Assembly: GCA_024762995.1 (NCBI GenBank)
Contig: JANTGI010000020.1
Location: 1 to 34,311, forward strand
Source: Saprospiraceae bacterium
GTDB lineage: Bacteria > Bacteroidota > Bacteroidia > Chitinophagales > Saprospiraceae
Length of the DNA: 34,311 nucleotides
Direction of reading: 5' to 3'
Below, piece after piece: positions 7,107-15,933 of the stretch. The first letter of the stretch is position 1. Every line of letters starts with the position of its first letter. A model generated the notes under the pieces. The model was not told the DNA's origin, did not search any database, and worked only from the letters and a program-made list of their open reading frames with translations. Both the position numbers and the translations under genes were made by a program.

Positions 7107-8369
7107 ATGAAATCTTTTAAATTACTCCTACTTTTCTTTCTGGGAACTGTATTGATGACCACGATGTCCTGCACCAAAGATAGTTGCACGACGACAGTTA
7201 CTTACAAAAAATATTCCCCCATTTATAAGACTTTGGACGAGATGAACCAACCTGTTCAGATTCTGGAATCCAAAGAAATCAAGGAAACGGGAAAAATATT
7301 CGCATCGGGTAATTACCTGTTAATCAATGAATTGTACAAAGGAATCCATATTATAGACAATTCGACACCGACGAGTCCAAAGCAAGTAGCTTATATTGAA
7401 ATAGCAGGCAATATCGACATGGCGGTAAAAGGCAATACCCTATTTGCGGACAGCTACTTTGATTTATTGGCTTTTGACTTTTCGGATCCTTCTCATCCGG
7501 TTTTGCTCAATCGCGTCAAGCATTTATATCCTGATACCAAATATCGCTATTCAAGAGCTCAAAACGCTTATATAGTAGGACAAAAGGAAGAGTTGGTGAC
7601 CGAAGATGTCCCATGCACGGGAGCTTCTAATTTTTTGAGAATGCAAGAAGATGCGGTTTTCGCTAATAGTTTGGGAGGTAGTTTTTTGCCAAATTCCGGT
7701 TCGACAGGCCCTATCAATCTCTCCGGCTCGATGGCCAGCATGATTATAATGGGCGATTATCTATACATTATCAATGGCTCTGACTTAGCCATTTACTCTC
7801 CGGAAAACACACCGATACTCCAAAATACGGTTACAATTGGTTCTGGTATTGAGACTTTGTTTCCGTACGGGGACAAACTGTTTATCGGCTCCCGGACAGG
7901 AATGTTTATTTATGATAATTCAGACCCCTTACATCCGGTTCAACTCTCTAGGTTTATGCACTTTACTTCGTGTGACCCGGTATTTGTAAAGGATGATATT
8001 GCTTATGTAACACTTCGGGATGGTACACCTTGTCAAGGCGCTACAAATCAACTGGATGTTATTGATGTGAGTAATTTGATGCAACCGAGCCTGATAAAAA
8101 CATATCCCATGTTTAATCCGCACGGATTGTCCGTAGATGAGGACAGATTGTACCTTTGCGATGGAAATGAAGGGCTTAAAGTGTTTGGAATCAATGACTT
8201 AAATAAGATAACCGATCACTCCAAATATACTTTCCCCGGCATGGAAGCCTATGACGTACTACGAATGCCTAACAAAGAGCTACTCATCGTCATAGCCAAA
8301 GATGGTCTGTATCAATTTGACTTGAATAATGGCATCCGATTTATCAGCAAAATTGGTGCAAACAAATAA
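7107..8369 (+). CDS. LVIVD-repeat lipoprotein
   Basis: The 420-residue product starts with a lipoprotein signal (MKSFKLLLLFFLGTVLMTTMSC, lipidation Cys at residue 22) followed by CTKDSC. The rest consists of LVIVD-type repeats that should form a beta-propeller: GIHIIDNSTPTSPKQVAYI, LAFDFSDPSHPVLL, GMFIYDNSDPLHPVQL, LDVIDVSNLMQPSLI and a late LKVFGINDLNKI. LVIVD proteins are surface or periplasmic and mostly without known function. A longer frame starts at ATG 7065, but only ATG 7107 puts the signal at the N-terminus. The Lys-Asp pair just after the lipidated Cys recalls the K-D/E surface-export signal of Bacteroidota lipoproteins, so surface exposure is possible but unproven. Confidence 0.85.
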   Translation: MKSFKLLLLFFLGTVLMTTMSCTKDSCTTTVTYKKYSPIYKTLDEMNQPVQILESKEIKETGKIFASGNYLLINELYKGIHIIDNSTPTSPKQVAYIEIAGNIDMAVKGNTLFADSYFDLLAFDFSDPSHPVLLNRVKHLYPDTKYRYSRAQNAYIVGQKEELVTEDVPCTGASNFLRMQEDAVFANSLGGSFLPNSGSTGPINLSGSMASMIIMGDYLYIINGSDLAIYSPENTPILQNTVTIGSGIETLFPYGDKLFIGSRTGMFIYDNSDPLHPVQLSRFMHFTSCDPVFVKDDIAYVTLRDGTPCQGATNQLDVIDVSNLMQPSLIKTYPMFNPHGLSVDEDRLYLCDGNEGLKVFGINDLNKITDHSKYTFPGMEAYDVLRMPNKELLIVIAKDGLYQFDLNNGIRFISKIGANK

Positions 8370-8377
8370 AAAGAAAC

Positions 8378-8404
8378 GTAAATACAAGGCATGCTTGTAT
8401 CTAC
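8378..8404. repeat. GGCATGC-centred palindrome, copy 1
   Basis: Nine bases after the LVIVD stop codon, ATACAAG (8382-8388) pairs with CTTGTAT (8394-8400) around GCATG, with GTA/TAC outer pairs. It belongs to a family also found at 24352, 29006 and 31313. It may double as a weak terminator. Confidence 0.6.
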
Positions 8405-8459
8405 TTTTCTGCCTAACAAAAGGGATACCTAACAGTTACGAAGAAAACAAAATCGACTA

Positions 8460-9224
8460 ATGATGACATTAATAAAAAGTATTGGAATGATTTTCTTCCT
8501 TTGTCCGGTCTTGCTTTTTGCGCAAGCTGACCTTACGGAAAATAAGGACTATGTGCACACCCAAAAAGGGAGCGTGTTTAAAGGGCAAATAGTGGAATAT
8601 AAGCAAGGCGATTATATCCGAATCCGGATGCATAGCGGAGACACCGTCCAATTGCAAGAAAATAAAATCAAGAAGATTGTCCAGAAGGGAAAGAGCCTTT
8701 ATCTCTTTAAGGAGCGGGGATATTTTTATCATCTCCAAGGAGGTATTCAAGGAGGGCTTGGATTGTATGAGGACTTTGTGTTGGGCTTAAGTTTCGAGCA
8801 TACTTTTGGATATCAGTATAATCGTTGGTTGGGCGGTGGATTGAGCATCGGAGCAGAAAGATATTTTGATGGTCGGCAATTGATATTTATCCCTGTAAGT
8901 TTGAATATTCGCGGATACTTTTTGCCCCAAAACCGGACACCGTATTATTCATTGAATGTCGGTTATGGCTTTGCGGGGTTATTGGACAAACAGCAGTATA
9001 AAGAAGCCAGTGGCGGTTTGATGCTGAACCCATCGGTGGGCATTCGATTTGGTTCTCAAAAAGGAGCTTTTACACTGGATTTCGGGTTAAAAATGCAAAA
9101 TGCCGTGTTGACAAGAAATCCTATCGAGCCAAGTAGTTGGGGTTGGTGGGGGCCAAGATGGCTCAAAAAAGTGGAGAAAATCCGTTATATTCGAACCGGC
9201 ATCCGATTTGGGTGGCTGTTTTAA
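8460..9224 (+). CDS. Outer-membrane beta-barrel protein of unknown function
   Basis: The 254-residue product has a signal peptide (about 1-21, ending LLFA). A short domain follows (about 28-80), with KGSVFKGQIVEYKQGDYIRI and KIKKIVQKGK, a small beta module common in Bacteroidota exported proteins. From about residue 90 there are amphipathic beta strands rich in Gly and aromatic residues up to the last residues RTGIRFGWLF, which end in Phe as barrel proteins often do. Function unknown. It lies 27 bp before the proposed sigma-factor start on the same strand, with no terminator between, so the three genes 8460-10998 probably form one transcript and the barrel may be part of the same envelope-sensing unit. 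Confidence 0.75.
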   Translation: MMTLIKSIGMIFFLCPVLLFAQADLTENKDYVHTQKGSVFKGQIVEYKQGDYIRIRMHSGDTVQLQENKIKKIVQKGKSLYLFKERGYFYHLQGGIQGGLGLYEDFVLGLSFEHTFGYQYNRWLGGGLSIGAERYFDGRQLIFIPVSLNIRGYFLPQNRTPYYSLNVGYGFAGLLDKQQYKEASGGLMLNPSVGIRFGSQKGAFTLDFGLKMQNAVLTRNPIEPSSWGWWGPRWLKKVEKIRYIRTGIRFGWLF

Positions 9225-9251
9225 GGAGGGATTTTATAAAAACACCGCACA

Positions 9252-9806
9252 ATTACAAAGAAAAGATATACCGAAAAAGAGATTATCGAAGGTTGTTTGC
9301 GCAATGAACGTCTCTTTCAAGAATTGCTTTATAAGCGATACGCCCCTCCTTTGTTGCGACTGTGCTTGCGTAAAATGAAAGACAGAGATACGGCGATGAT
9401 CGTAGTGAATAACGGTTTTTTGAAAGTCTTTCAAAAACTGGATTCTTATGCTTTTACCGGCTCTTTTGAAGGTTGGATTCATCGTATTGTGTATCGGAGT
9501 ATTGCCGATTATTATCGCTCTGAATCAAGCCAAAAAAGAAGCCACACCCTCTATGTAGAGTTTGAACGAAGAGCGGGAGAACATTTATTAGATGAGTTAT
9601 ATTTTGAAGATTTATTAGGGTTAGCCAAAAAATTGCCCCCGGCGACTTACAAGGTATTTTTATTGTATTTAGTCGAGGGCTTCAAACATCAAGAAATTGC
9701 CGAACAACTAGGGATTTCTATCGGTACATCTAAATGGCATTTGGCGGAAGCCAAAAAAATGCTAAAACAAATCATTCACGCTAATACCGGGGATTATGCA
9801 CGATAA
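9252..9806 (+). CDS. ECF RNA polymerase sigma factor
   Basis: Extracytoplasmic-function sigma factor that redirects RNA polymerase to a small regulon. Region 2 is visible as VVNNGFLKVFQKLDSYAF and GSFEGWIHRIVYRSIADYYR. Region 4 is LPPATYKVFLLYLVEGFKHQ followed by EIAEQLGISIGTSKWHLAEAK. The only conventional start is TTG 9297, but the frame is open upstream and encodes TEKEIIEGCLRNE, the usual N-terminal helix of these proteins. No ATG, GTG or TTG precedes that segment; the plausible start is ATT 9252, giving MTKKRYTEKEIIEGCL and 184 residues. An AAGGAGGG run at 9223-9230 is 21 nt away, too far for normal spacing. Family certain, start uncertain. It overlaps the next gene by 11 bp. Confidence 0.88.
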   Translation: MTKKRYTEKEIIEGCLRNERLFQELLYKRYAPPLLRLCLRKMKDRDTAMIVVNNGFLKVFQKLDSYAFTGSFEGWIHRIVYRSIADYYRSESSQKRSHTLYVEFERRAGEHLLDELYFEDLLGLAKKLPPATYKVFLLYLVEGFKHQEIAEQLGISIGTSKWHLAEAKKMLKQIIHANTGDYAR

Positions 9807-10998
9807 TATGGACAATATGGAACAATTCTTTGACGATAGCTGGGAGCACATGCACGAGTTATTAGAAGAGCACCTTCCGGAAAAGGAGAAAAAGAAAAAG
9901 AGATTTTTGTTTTGGTGGTTGGGGGCGGCGGCCTTCATTATTGGGCTTGGAATTTATTTTTGGGAAGATGCCCGTTATACGCGCTTGGATCGTCCCACCG
10001 AAGTCGCCGGTAAAAACAGACCCAAAGTATCCATCCCGACCTACACACAAAAGGAAGAACGCACGCCCAAAAAGCATCCGACTACTACCCTACCCTCCAC
10101 AGGTAAAAGTCAGACCGCACCGAAGAAAATAAAACATTCTAATCAAACCATCGCCCAAAAAACCAAACATTTGCTTCCGGTGCTTTCGCAAAAAAAAGAA
10201 CCCACTATTGTTTTAGGTAAAAGCCTTACAGAGAAAAATCTTCAAAATAAACCATTGATTACCAGCCATATAGACCAAACACCCACACATCAAGCACAAA
10301 GAAAACAGGTATCTATTTTGGCTCCGATTGAAGGCTTAATGCCGACGCCGCTTGTTTTTGCGCAAGCTGAAGTCGTCCCCTTACTGACAGAAAAAAAACC
10401 TAAAAAATGGTATAGGGATTGCTACGCAGGCATCTCAGCTTCTGATATCGGAAATCTAGCGATGTTTGGAGGAATAGATGTGGGACGGTCTATCTCTTCC
10501 CGATTTGATTTAGATATTGGTTTAGGCTATCGGCGGGTACAGCTTCCTGCCGGTCATGTGGATTCCACCGGACAGTATTTTTCTACGATTTCATTCAAAG
10601 AAAATTCATGGAATACACCATCGTCCGGCTCGTTAAGTTCTACATTAGATAGAAGAAGCAGGATATCCATACATCGCGACTTAATAGAGCTTCCGCTAAA
10701 ATTGCATTATCGAATTAGTCCTAGATGGTCAGTTCATACCGGAGTGACCGGTATCTATCAATTTGCAGCGGTGCAGAAAAAAAGGGACATGGTATATTCT
10801 AACCAATCTACCAGTGCCCCCATCCAAGTCCCCAATCAAATCACCCCGATTAATAACTTGACCAATCAATTTTATACTAGTTTTGATGTGGGAATTTCTT
10901 ACAAGTGCAAGCCTTTCAACATCACTGCCGGATACAATAATTGGAATTGGTTTAAGTCCGATAATCAGCTGTATCTGAGCTTAAAATATCGATTTTAG
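9796..10998 (+). CDS. Anti-sigma-like membrane protein with C-terminal beta-barrel-like domain
   Basis: 400 residues in three parts. A short acidic N-terminus (1-35) contains DDSWEHMHELLEEHLPEKEK, like cytoplasmic anti-sigma segments of Bacteroidota. One transmembrane helix follows (about 37-56, FLFWWLGAAAFIIGLGIYFW). A Pro/Thr/Lys-rich linker (60-195) leads to a C-terminal domain (about 200-400) of beta strands ending LYLSLKYRF, resembling an outer-membrane barrel. It overlaps the sigma gene by 11 bp (ATG 9808, just after the sigma stop, is an alternative start), so the pair is translationally linked. The likely role is to hold the sigma factor at the inner membrane and release it on an envelope signal. 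A helix and a barrel in one chain would link both membranes; this is inference. No canonical zinc anti-sigma motif is present. Confidence 0.75.
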   Translation: MHDNMDNMEQFFDDSWEHMHELLEEHLPEKEKKKKRFLFWWLGAAAFIIGLGIYFWEDARYTRLDRPTEVAGKNRPKVSIPTYTQKEERTPKKHPTTTLPSTGKSQTAPKKIKHSNQTIAQKTKHLLPVLSQKKEPTIVLGKSLTEKNLQNKPLITSHIDQTPTHQAQRKQVSILAPIEGLMPTPLVFAQAEVVPLLTEKKPKKWYRDCYAGISASDIGNLAMFGGIDVGRSISSRFDLDIGLGYRRVQLPAGHVDSTGQYFSTISFKENSWNTPSSGSLSSTLDRRSRISIHRDLIELPLKLHYRISPRWSVHTGVTGIYQFAAVQKKRDMVYSNQSTSAPIQVPNQITPINNLTNQFYTSFDVGISYKCKPFNITAGYNNWNWFKSDNQLYLSLKYRF

Positions 10999-11014
10999 GT
11001 AAAAAACAGTGGCC

Positions 11015-11128
11015 ACACCGTTAAACCGTTAAACCGTTACGCCGCTACACCGTTAAACCGCCACACCGCTACACCGTTAAACCGTTACGCCGCTACACCG
11101 TTAAACCGCTACACCGTTCCACACCGTT
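11015..11128. repeat. 8-bp tandem repeat ACACCGTT (14 units)
   Basis: Thirteen contiguous 8-bp units fill 11015-11118, then CC, then one more unit at 11121-11128. The consensus is A-M-R-CCG-Y-Y: mainly ACACCGTT and AAACCGTT, with ACGCCGCT, ACACCGCT and AAACCGCC variants. The array runs up to the stop codon of the convergent 1601-residue protein gene. Shorter runs occur at 19136 and 29054. Confidence 0.9.
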
Positions 11129-14100
11129 CAAAACCCTTCTTTAATCAATGTACGAGCCAGCCCATTGGCAAAAATCATATAGGCACCATTAGGCATTTCC
11201 GCAAGGGAAATTCTAACGAGGCGATCATGTTCCGCATCCAATTCTTGCGCAAATACCATCTGGCCCAGATTATTCAAAATACGCAAGTGTACGGGTTGCT
11301 CCAAAGGTAATTCTACCATGACATAATCACTCGCCGGATTAGGGAAAATGCGAAAATCATCCGTTAGGTTTTGGTTTTCGGTGAACTGAACACCCGATGC
11401 CTGATTGAGCACAATCAATGCTTCATCATCTTCATTAGGTATTTGTGTTTGATTATTACCGGGAGAAGAATCCATATCGAGTTCATCGCATTCTGCCACT
11501 TGCGCAAACATAGGAATTGCCGTCGCCACTTTGGTAAAACCTGTGTATTCTAGGGTTAAGGATTCGTTGGGGGCGATAGAAGGAATGATCCAAGTGCCGG
11601 TCCAATCATGATACTCCGTCCCTAACGGTTCGATATAACTGGTAAAACCTAATATCGACCAGTTGGCATTATCGGACTGATTAAAGTAATCGACCACCAC
11701 GTTATTAGCCGTGGCGGACCCACTATTTTCAATGGTCAAATAGGTCGTCACAAAAGACCATTGCCCCGGATTCATGTTAGAAGCAGAAATGGACAAGCTC
11801 AAATCCACATCACCGGTTTGCCCACCACTGGAACAGGTGTTGGGGACTTGAAAACCGGAGACTGCTTGGCAATTGGTGATGTTTTGGTCAGTGACAGTGA
11901 GCGTAATAGATTGGTTCGGTGCAAACTGGCTGATATTAAACGGGCCAAAAGAAGCCCCGCTACCGGTACCACTGTGGGTAAGTCCATTGAAGGCAATCTC
12001 CCAGTCATTACTCCCTGAAATGGGGACATAAAAATTAAACAAATCATCGCTGGCATCATCCGGAGTATCGTTGTCAAAACATTGAATATTAGTGACTTGT
12101 GCTTGAATGGTACAATTATCGGGCGGGGTGCTTCCACAGTCAAATTCAAGGACATACTTACGTTCTGCCCAAGTATTGTCTAACGACCACGTCCCATCCC
12201 AAGGGAACATGGTATAATAGTCATTCTCATCTGAATTTTCGGCACACCAAGAGCAATCACTGTAATTGGTGTAAGTAGGCGCAGTATTGTTAACCCATTG
12301 GAAAATCCCTTCAGCGGCATGATCAGACAATCCGATAAAGGCAATTTCGGATAAGTGATCTTGGATAAAATCATTTTCATTTTGGTCTTCGATGATGGCG
12401 AGATGACCACCCAGATTCATCGCCATAGAAGACGCATCAGACCAAGATGCCTCTTGCTGACTGACAAAATAATGGTGATTATTATAGCTGCCTAAATAAT
12501 CAAATCCGGCCAGCGCCGTCGGGCAATCATCAGTCGGTGTCGTCGTCGTGTCGATGGTGGTAAATTGAGAGACCGCGCAGCCATCATTCTCACCATTCTC
12601 ATTATAAGGAGTCACTTTTACATAGAAGGTCGAATGATGCGGAAACGGAAATAACTGAAAACCGGTCACATCTCCTACATCAAAATTATCCAAAATATCA
12701 TGTCCGTCCGGTGTCGAACTAACGGTCAATTTATACCCATCGGCATCAGTAGCCGTCGTCCAAGCCAAAGGCGTATTTAGCGGCACATCTACGGCATTGT
12801 CCATTGGAGTCAACATTTGGCTACATCCGGGCAGGTTGCTGACGGGAATTCCCTGAATATTGACGGAATAGTCTTCAATCTCTCCAAAATCTATGTCTTC
12901 GCAAGGATCGGCAAACCCGTTTCTACTCATAATAATCCGCATGAGCGTAGGTCCTGTTTGGGCCGTTGCCGGAATGGTAATGCTGCCAAAAGTAGGATTT
13001 TCATAGGTGCCGTTAGGTGGCGCGGGCACCATTTTTTCAAAGGCGATTTCAGAAGTCTCAAAAATTTCATTTTGATTATAGTCAATCCATACTCTCCAGT
13101 ATTCGTCATGCGTATAATAACCAAATCCGGACGTTAAACTTATCCAATAGGTTTGATTTTGCTCGACATCCGCAGAATGGAAGGAAAAATCCGAATAAGG
13201 CTTTCGGTAGGAAGTATTGTCAATAGTCCCAAATTTGACGTGATTTATCCACTCTCCCCAAGGGTTTTGGCTGGCCGGAATGCAATAATTCTTTGTATCC
13301 ACTCCCTGAAAATTGGAGCAGTGGGGCGGCGGAATAATATAAGTACTGACTTGGCATCCGGGCTCATTGGCATCATAAAAGTAAGCCGTAAATTCATTGT
13401 CATGAATCACATAAGGGCCAAAATCAATCGGCTCGTTATAAGGCCCGGTGATGGTTTGGCCGTTGATATTGGCTACCCAATTGCCACTCGAATTTAGCCC
13501 GTTGACAGTCATCGAAATGGAAAATTCATCATCCCAACCATAGATAGGTGTGCCCATATCGTCACAATAGGATTCGTGTTGGTTGACATACAAGATACAA
13601 TCATCTTGCCCCCCTTCTCCGACAATCGTCACCGAATAATCTTCCACTTCTCCATTATCAAGCGACGTACAGGGCCCCACAGGATAATCATCCAAACTAA
13701 ACATGATACGCATGCGCGTTTTTCCCGAAAGGGCGGTAGTCGGGATATGAAATGAAGTATAAAGACTGCCTTGTTGCGAATTGGTTTTTCCTTGGAAGGC
13801 AATTTCATTTTCGGCATAGCTCCCGTCTTGATTATAGTCAATCCATGCCCTAAAAAAACCATTTTTATTGACACTTTGCTGGGCAGTCAATTTGACGGAA
13901 GTCTCCTCCGCTCGGTCAATCGTAAAATTAAAATCCGTAAAATCGTTATAGACTTTTTTACCGGAGTACTTGGTTAGATATTTGAGCCGAACCGAGGTAA
14001 TCCAAGCATAAGTTACATTACCTTTGGGCTGGCAATATTTGTACACCATATTTAGCGGAAGCGTCGGCACATTATCCTGTTGTGCATTATCTTTTGCGCT

Positions 14101-15933
14101 GCCTTGCGGCAAATTAATCGTTATGGGCCCGCTATGAATAGGTGTGACTTTGACGCTGTAAGTAGTGCCGTTGCCGGAAAAATCAGATAGGTGACCATTC
14201 GTTACCACAAAGTCATCAATCGTCATCCCGGTTACGTCTTCGTTAAAAGTAGCCGTGACTATAAATGGCTCTGTTACAATGAGTTGCGGAGTTGACAAGG
14301 TCGCTTCGGGCGGCAAATCCACCTTCGCAATTTCTGTAAAGAAAGAAGGACTACCCGTCAAAGGAATGTCCGTGGCATCAACCGTAAAAGACTGCTGAGT
14401 ATCCGAATAATCCCAATTGTAACGAGTCAAACTACCCATCTTCAAACCTGCCGGAAAAGAATAGGTCTTGGAGGCTACTTCAGAGTTATCTATTAAAGTT
14501 TTGGCCCACAGAGCATAGACATAGGTGCCATTTAGTTTTTTGAAAGCATAGCCTTTGACGCCTTGCGGCAAATTTAATGCGGCGGTTCGATTAGGATCAT
14601 AAGTGGTTTCAGTAATAAAATCTGCCGTGGTTTTATAGCCAATAGCAGACGGATGACGTACTTGGCTTTGGGGGCTTTCATTGGTGAATTTTTTGTAAAA
14701 ACCCATACACTGAAACTCATTGACAATATCACTTTCATATTCTAGATCATCGATGGAGTAAACATGCATTTGGAGTACATCATTGACCTTATTGGTCATC
14801 GCCGCTTTCATCAAAAAATTGGTCTGTCCTTCTACGGAAGCCAAGGATTCGTTGGTAAATTTTATTCGGGGAACATTGGTTTCAGTAATGGTACGCAATT
14901 TTTTGGGATAGATTTCGCCATTATAGCCGTAGGTACTCAGCACATCTTCATAGATAGCAAATCGATTATTGATGACTTGTTTAGCGGCTTCATCGGAATT
15001 ACGCATATAGGCCCAATCTTGGATATTATCGTCCCAATGCCTAAGACTTCCATCAATACTCGGATAGGAATGAATGCCTAAAACATCAAAATAAGCCCCG
15101 CCCTTGTGGGGATATTGTTCGGTGACAGAACCGTCGATGGGATTATCCGTATTGCGCAATAATACATCCAAAAAAGACGGAAAACCTAATCCGGCCACCA
15201 CCACATAATCGTCCGGCGAAACATATTTGATGACTTCATAAGCAATACGAAGCGTGCGCAAATAATGAAAAACAGGAGCTCTCAATTTGTAGTCGCAAGG
15301 ATCCGGATTATTTTCCCAATAATTGCCCGGATAGCCCGGTGGGCGCCAACCTTTATCCGTATAAGTATAGCCGGGTTCGTTCCATATCTCCCAAAATTTG
15401 ACATAATTGTCATATTTGGTGACTAGGCCGTACATATAAGCCGCAAAATAATTATTATCATTGATGGGAGTGCCGTTTTCGCCATTATCCCAGATGGGCT
15501 CATATAGATTTTTGAACATGGTGCTTTGATGACCGGGACAATATTCGGTGGTATCACGCAAGGCATCCGACGGTTCGCCCACAAATGCCGTCAAATCGTT
15601 CATCCCGAGATTAAAATAATACTCAAAAGGCTCTAATTCAATCTCATCCCCAAATTGTTCTAAGACATAAGACGCGAGCGACGGACGAAGTGAACGAGCC
15701 CCCACACCGGGAATGCCTTTGGCAGGGTTACCCGCCAATAAATCCGCAGCCGTCTGATTGCTCCAACCTAGGGGCAAAAAACCCATATTGCTACCGGGCC
15801 GAAAGTGTCCGGAATAAGCGGGGATACCATCATTAGCGGTGAAGTTCACTTGCGTAAAACCGCTAAAAGACCAAGAAAAAACGCACAGAAATAGCGCTAC
15901 TCTAAGGAACTTAGGATAATAAAAGTGTTGCAT
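11128..15933 (-). CDS. Giant T9SS-secreted glycoside hydrolase with GEVED and lectin-like modules
   Basis: 1601 residues. Order: signal peptide (1-28); a glycoside hydrolase-like TIM barrel (about 30-500); an Ig-like domain (540-624); GEVED 1 (633-768, NGEVEDYSV); Ig-like repeat A (775-875); GEVED 2 (881-1030, FGEIEDYSV); an FN3-like domain (1034-1129); a C-type lectin-like domain (1136-1264); Ig-like repeat B (1268-1370), similar to repeat A; a CARDB-like domain (1376-1487); and a T9SS sorting domain (1525-1601, starting DFRIFPNPASDYV). In the catalytic part, WEIWNEP supplies a clan GH-A-type acid/base Glu186, and TITETN supplies a probable nucleophile Glu351. The 165-residue gap fits a (beta/alpha)8 barrel. 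The GH family is not identifiable by eye; GH39 or GH5-like are candidates. Predicted to degrade polysaccharide outside the cell. Monocistronic. Confidence 0.92.
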   Translation of the reverse strand: MQHFYYPKFLRVALFLCVFSWSFSGFTQVNFTANDGIPAYSGHFRPGSNMGFLPLGWSNQTAADLLAGNPAKGIPGVGARSLRPSLASYVLEQFGDEIELEPFEYYFNLGMNDLTAFVGEPSDALRDTTEYCPGHQSTMFKNLYEPIWDNGENGTPINDNNYFAAYMYGLVTKYDNYVKFWEIWNEPGYTYTDKGWRPPGYPGNYWENNPDPCDYKLRAPVFHYLRTLRIAYEVIKYVSPDDYVVVAGLGFPSFLDVLLRNTDNPIDGSVTEQYPHKGGAYFDVLGIHSYPSIDGSLRHWDDNIQDWAYMRNSDEAAKQVINNRFAIYEDVLSTYGYNGEIYPKKLRTITETNVPRIKFTNESLASVEGQTNFLMKAAMTNKVNDVLQMHVYSIDDLEYESDIVNEFQCMGFYKKFTNESPQSQVRHPSAIGYKTTADFITETTYDPNRTAALNLPQGVKGYAFKKLNGTYVYALWAKTLIDNSEVASKTYSFPAGLKMGSLTRYNWDYSDTQQSFTVDATDIPLTGSPSFFTEIAKVDLPPEATLSTPQLIVTEPFIVTATFNEDVTGMTIDDFVVTNGHLSDFSGNGTTYSVKVTPIHSGPITINLPQGSAKDNAQQDNVPTLPLNMVYKYCQPKGNVTYAWITSVRLKYLTKYSGKKVYNDFTDFNFTIDRAEETSVKLTAQQSVNKNGFFRAWIDYNQDGSYAENEIAFQGKTNSQQGSLYTSFHIPTTALSGKTRMRIMFSLDDYPVGPCTSLDNGEVEDYSVTIVGEGGQDDCILYVNQHESYCDDMGTPIYGWDDEFSISMTVNGLNSSGNWVANINGQTITGPYNEPIDFGPYVIHDNEFTAYFYDANEPGCQVSTYIIPPPHCSNFQGVDTKNYCIPASQNPWGEWINHVKFGTIDNTSYRKPYSDFSFHSADVEQNQTYWISLTSGFGYYTHDEYWRVWIDYNQNEIFETSEIAFEKMVPAPPNGTYENPTFGSITIPATAQTGPTLMRIIMSRNGFADPCEDIDFGEIEDYSVNIQGIPVSNLPGCSQMLTPMDNAVDVPLNTPLAWTTATDADGYKLTVSSTPDGHDILDNFDVGDVTGFQLFPFPHHSTFYVKVTPYNENGENDGCAVSQFTTIDTTTTPTDDCPTALAGFDYLGSYNNHHYFVSQQEASWSDASSMAMNLGGHLAIIEDQNENDFIQDHLSEIAFIGLSDHAAEGIFQWVNNTAPTYTNYSDCSWCAENSDENDYYTMFPWDGTWSLDNTWAERKYVLEFDCGSTPPDNCTIQAQVTNIQCFDNDTPDDASDDLFNFYVPISGSNDWEIAFNGLTHSGTGSGASFGPFNISQFAPNQSITLTVTDQNITNCQAVSGFQVPNTCSSGGQTGDVDLSLSISASNMNPGQWSFVTTYLTIENSGSATANNVVVDYFNQSDNANWSILGFTSYIEPLGTEYHDWTGTWIIPSIAPNESLTLEYTGFTKVATAIPMFAQVAECDELDMDSSPGNNQTQIPNEDDEALIVLNQASGVQFTENQNLTDDFRIFPNPASDYVMVELPLEQPVHLRILNNLGQMVFAQELDAEHDRLVRISLAEMPNGAYMIFANGLARTLIKEGF

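Noticed and set aside
11015-11128. Possible CRISPR array
   Set aside because: The units are 8 bp and contiguous, without spacers, and there are no cas genes.
11799-13497. Several 60-118 residue frames antisense to the 1601-residue protein
   Set aside because: All lie within an intact, domain-rich coding sequence and have no signal of their own.
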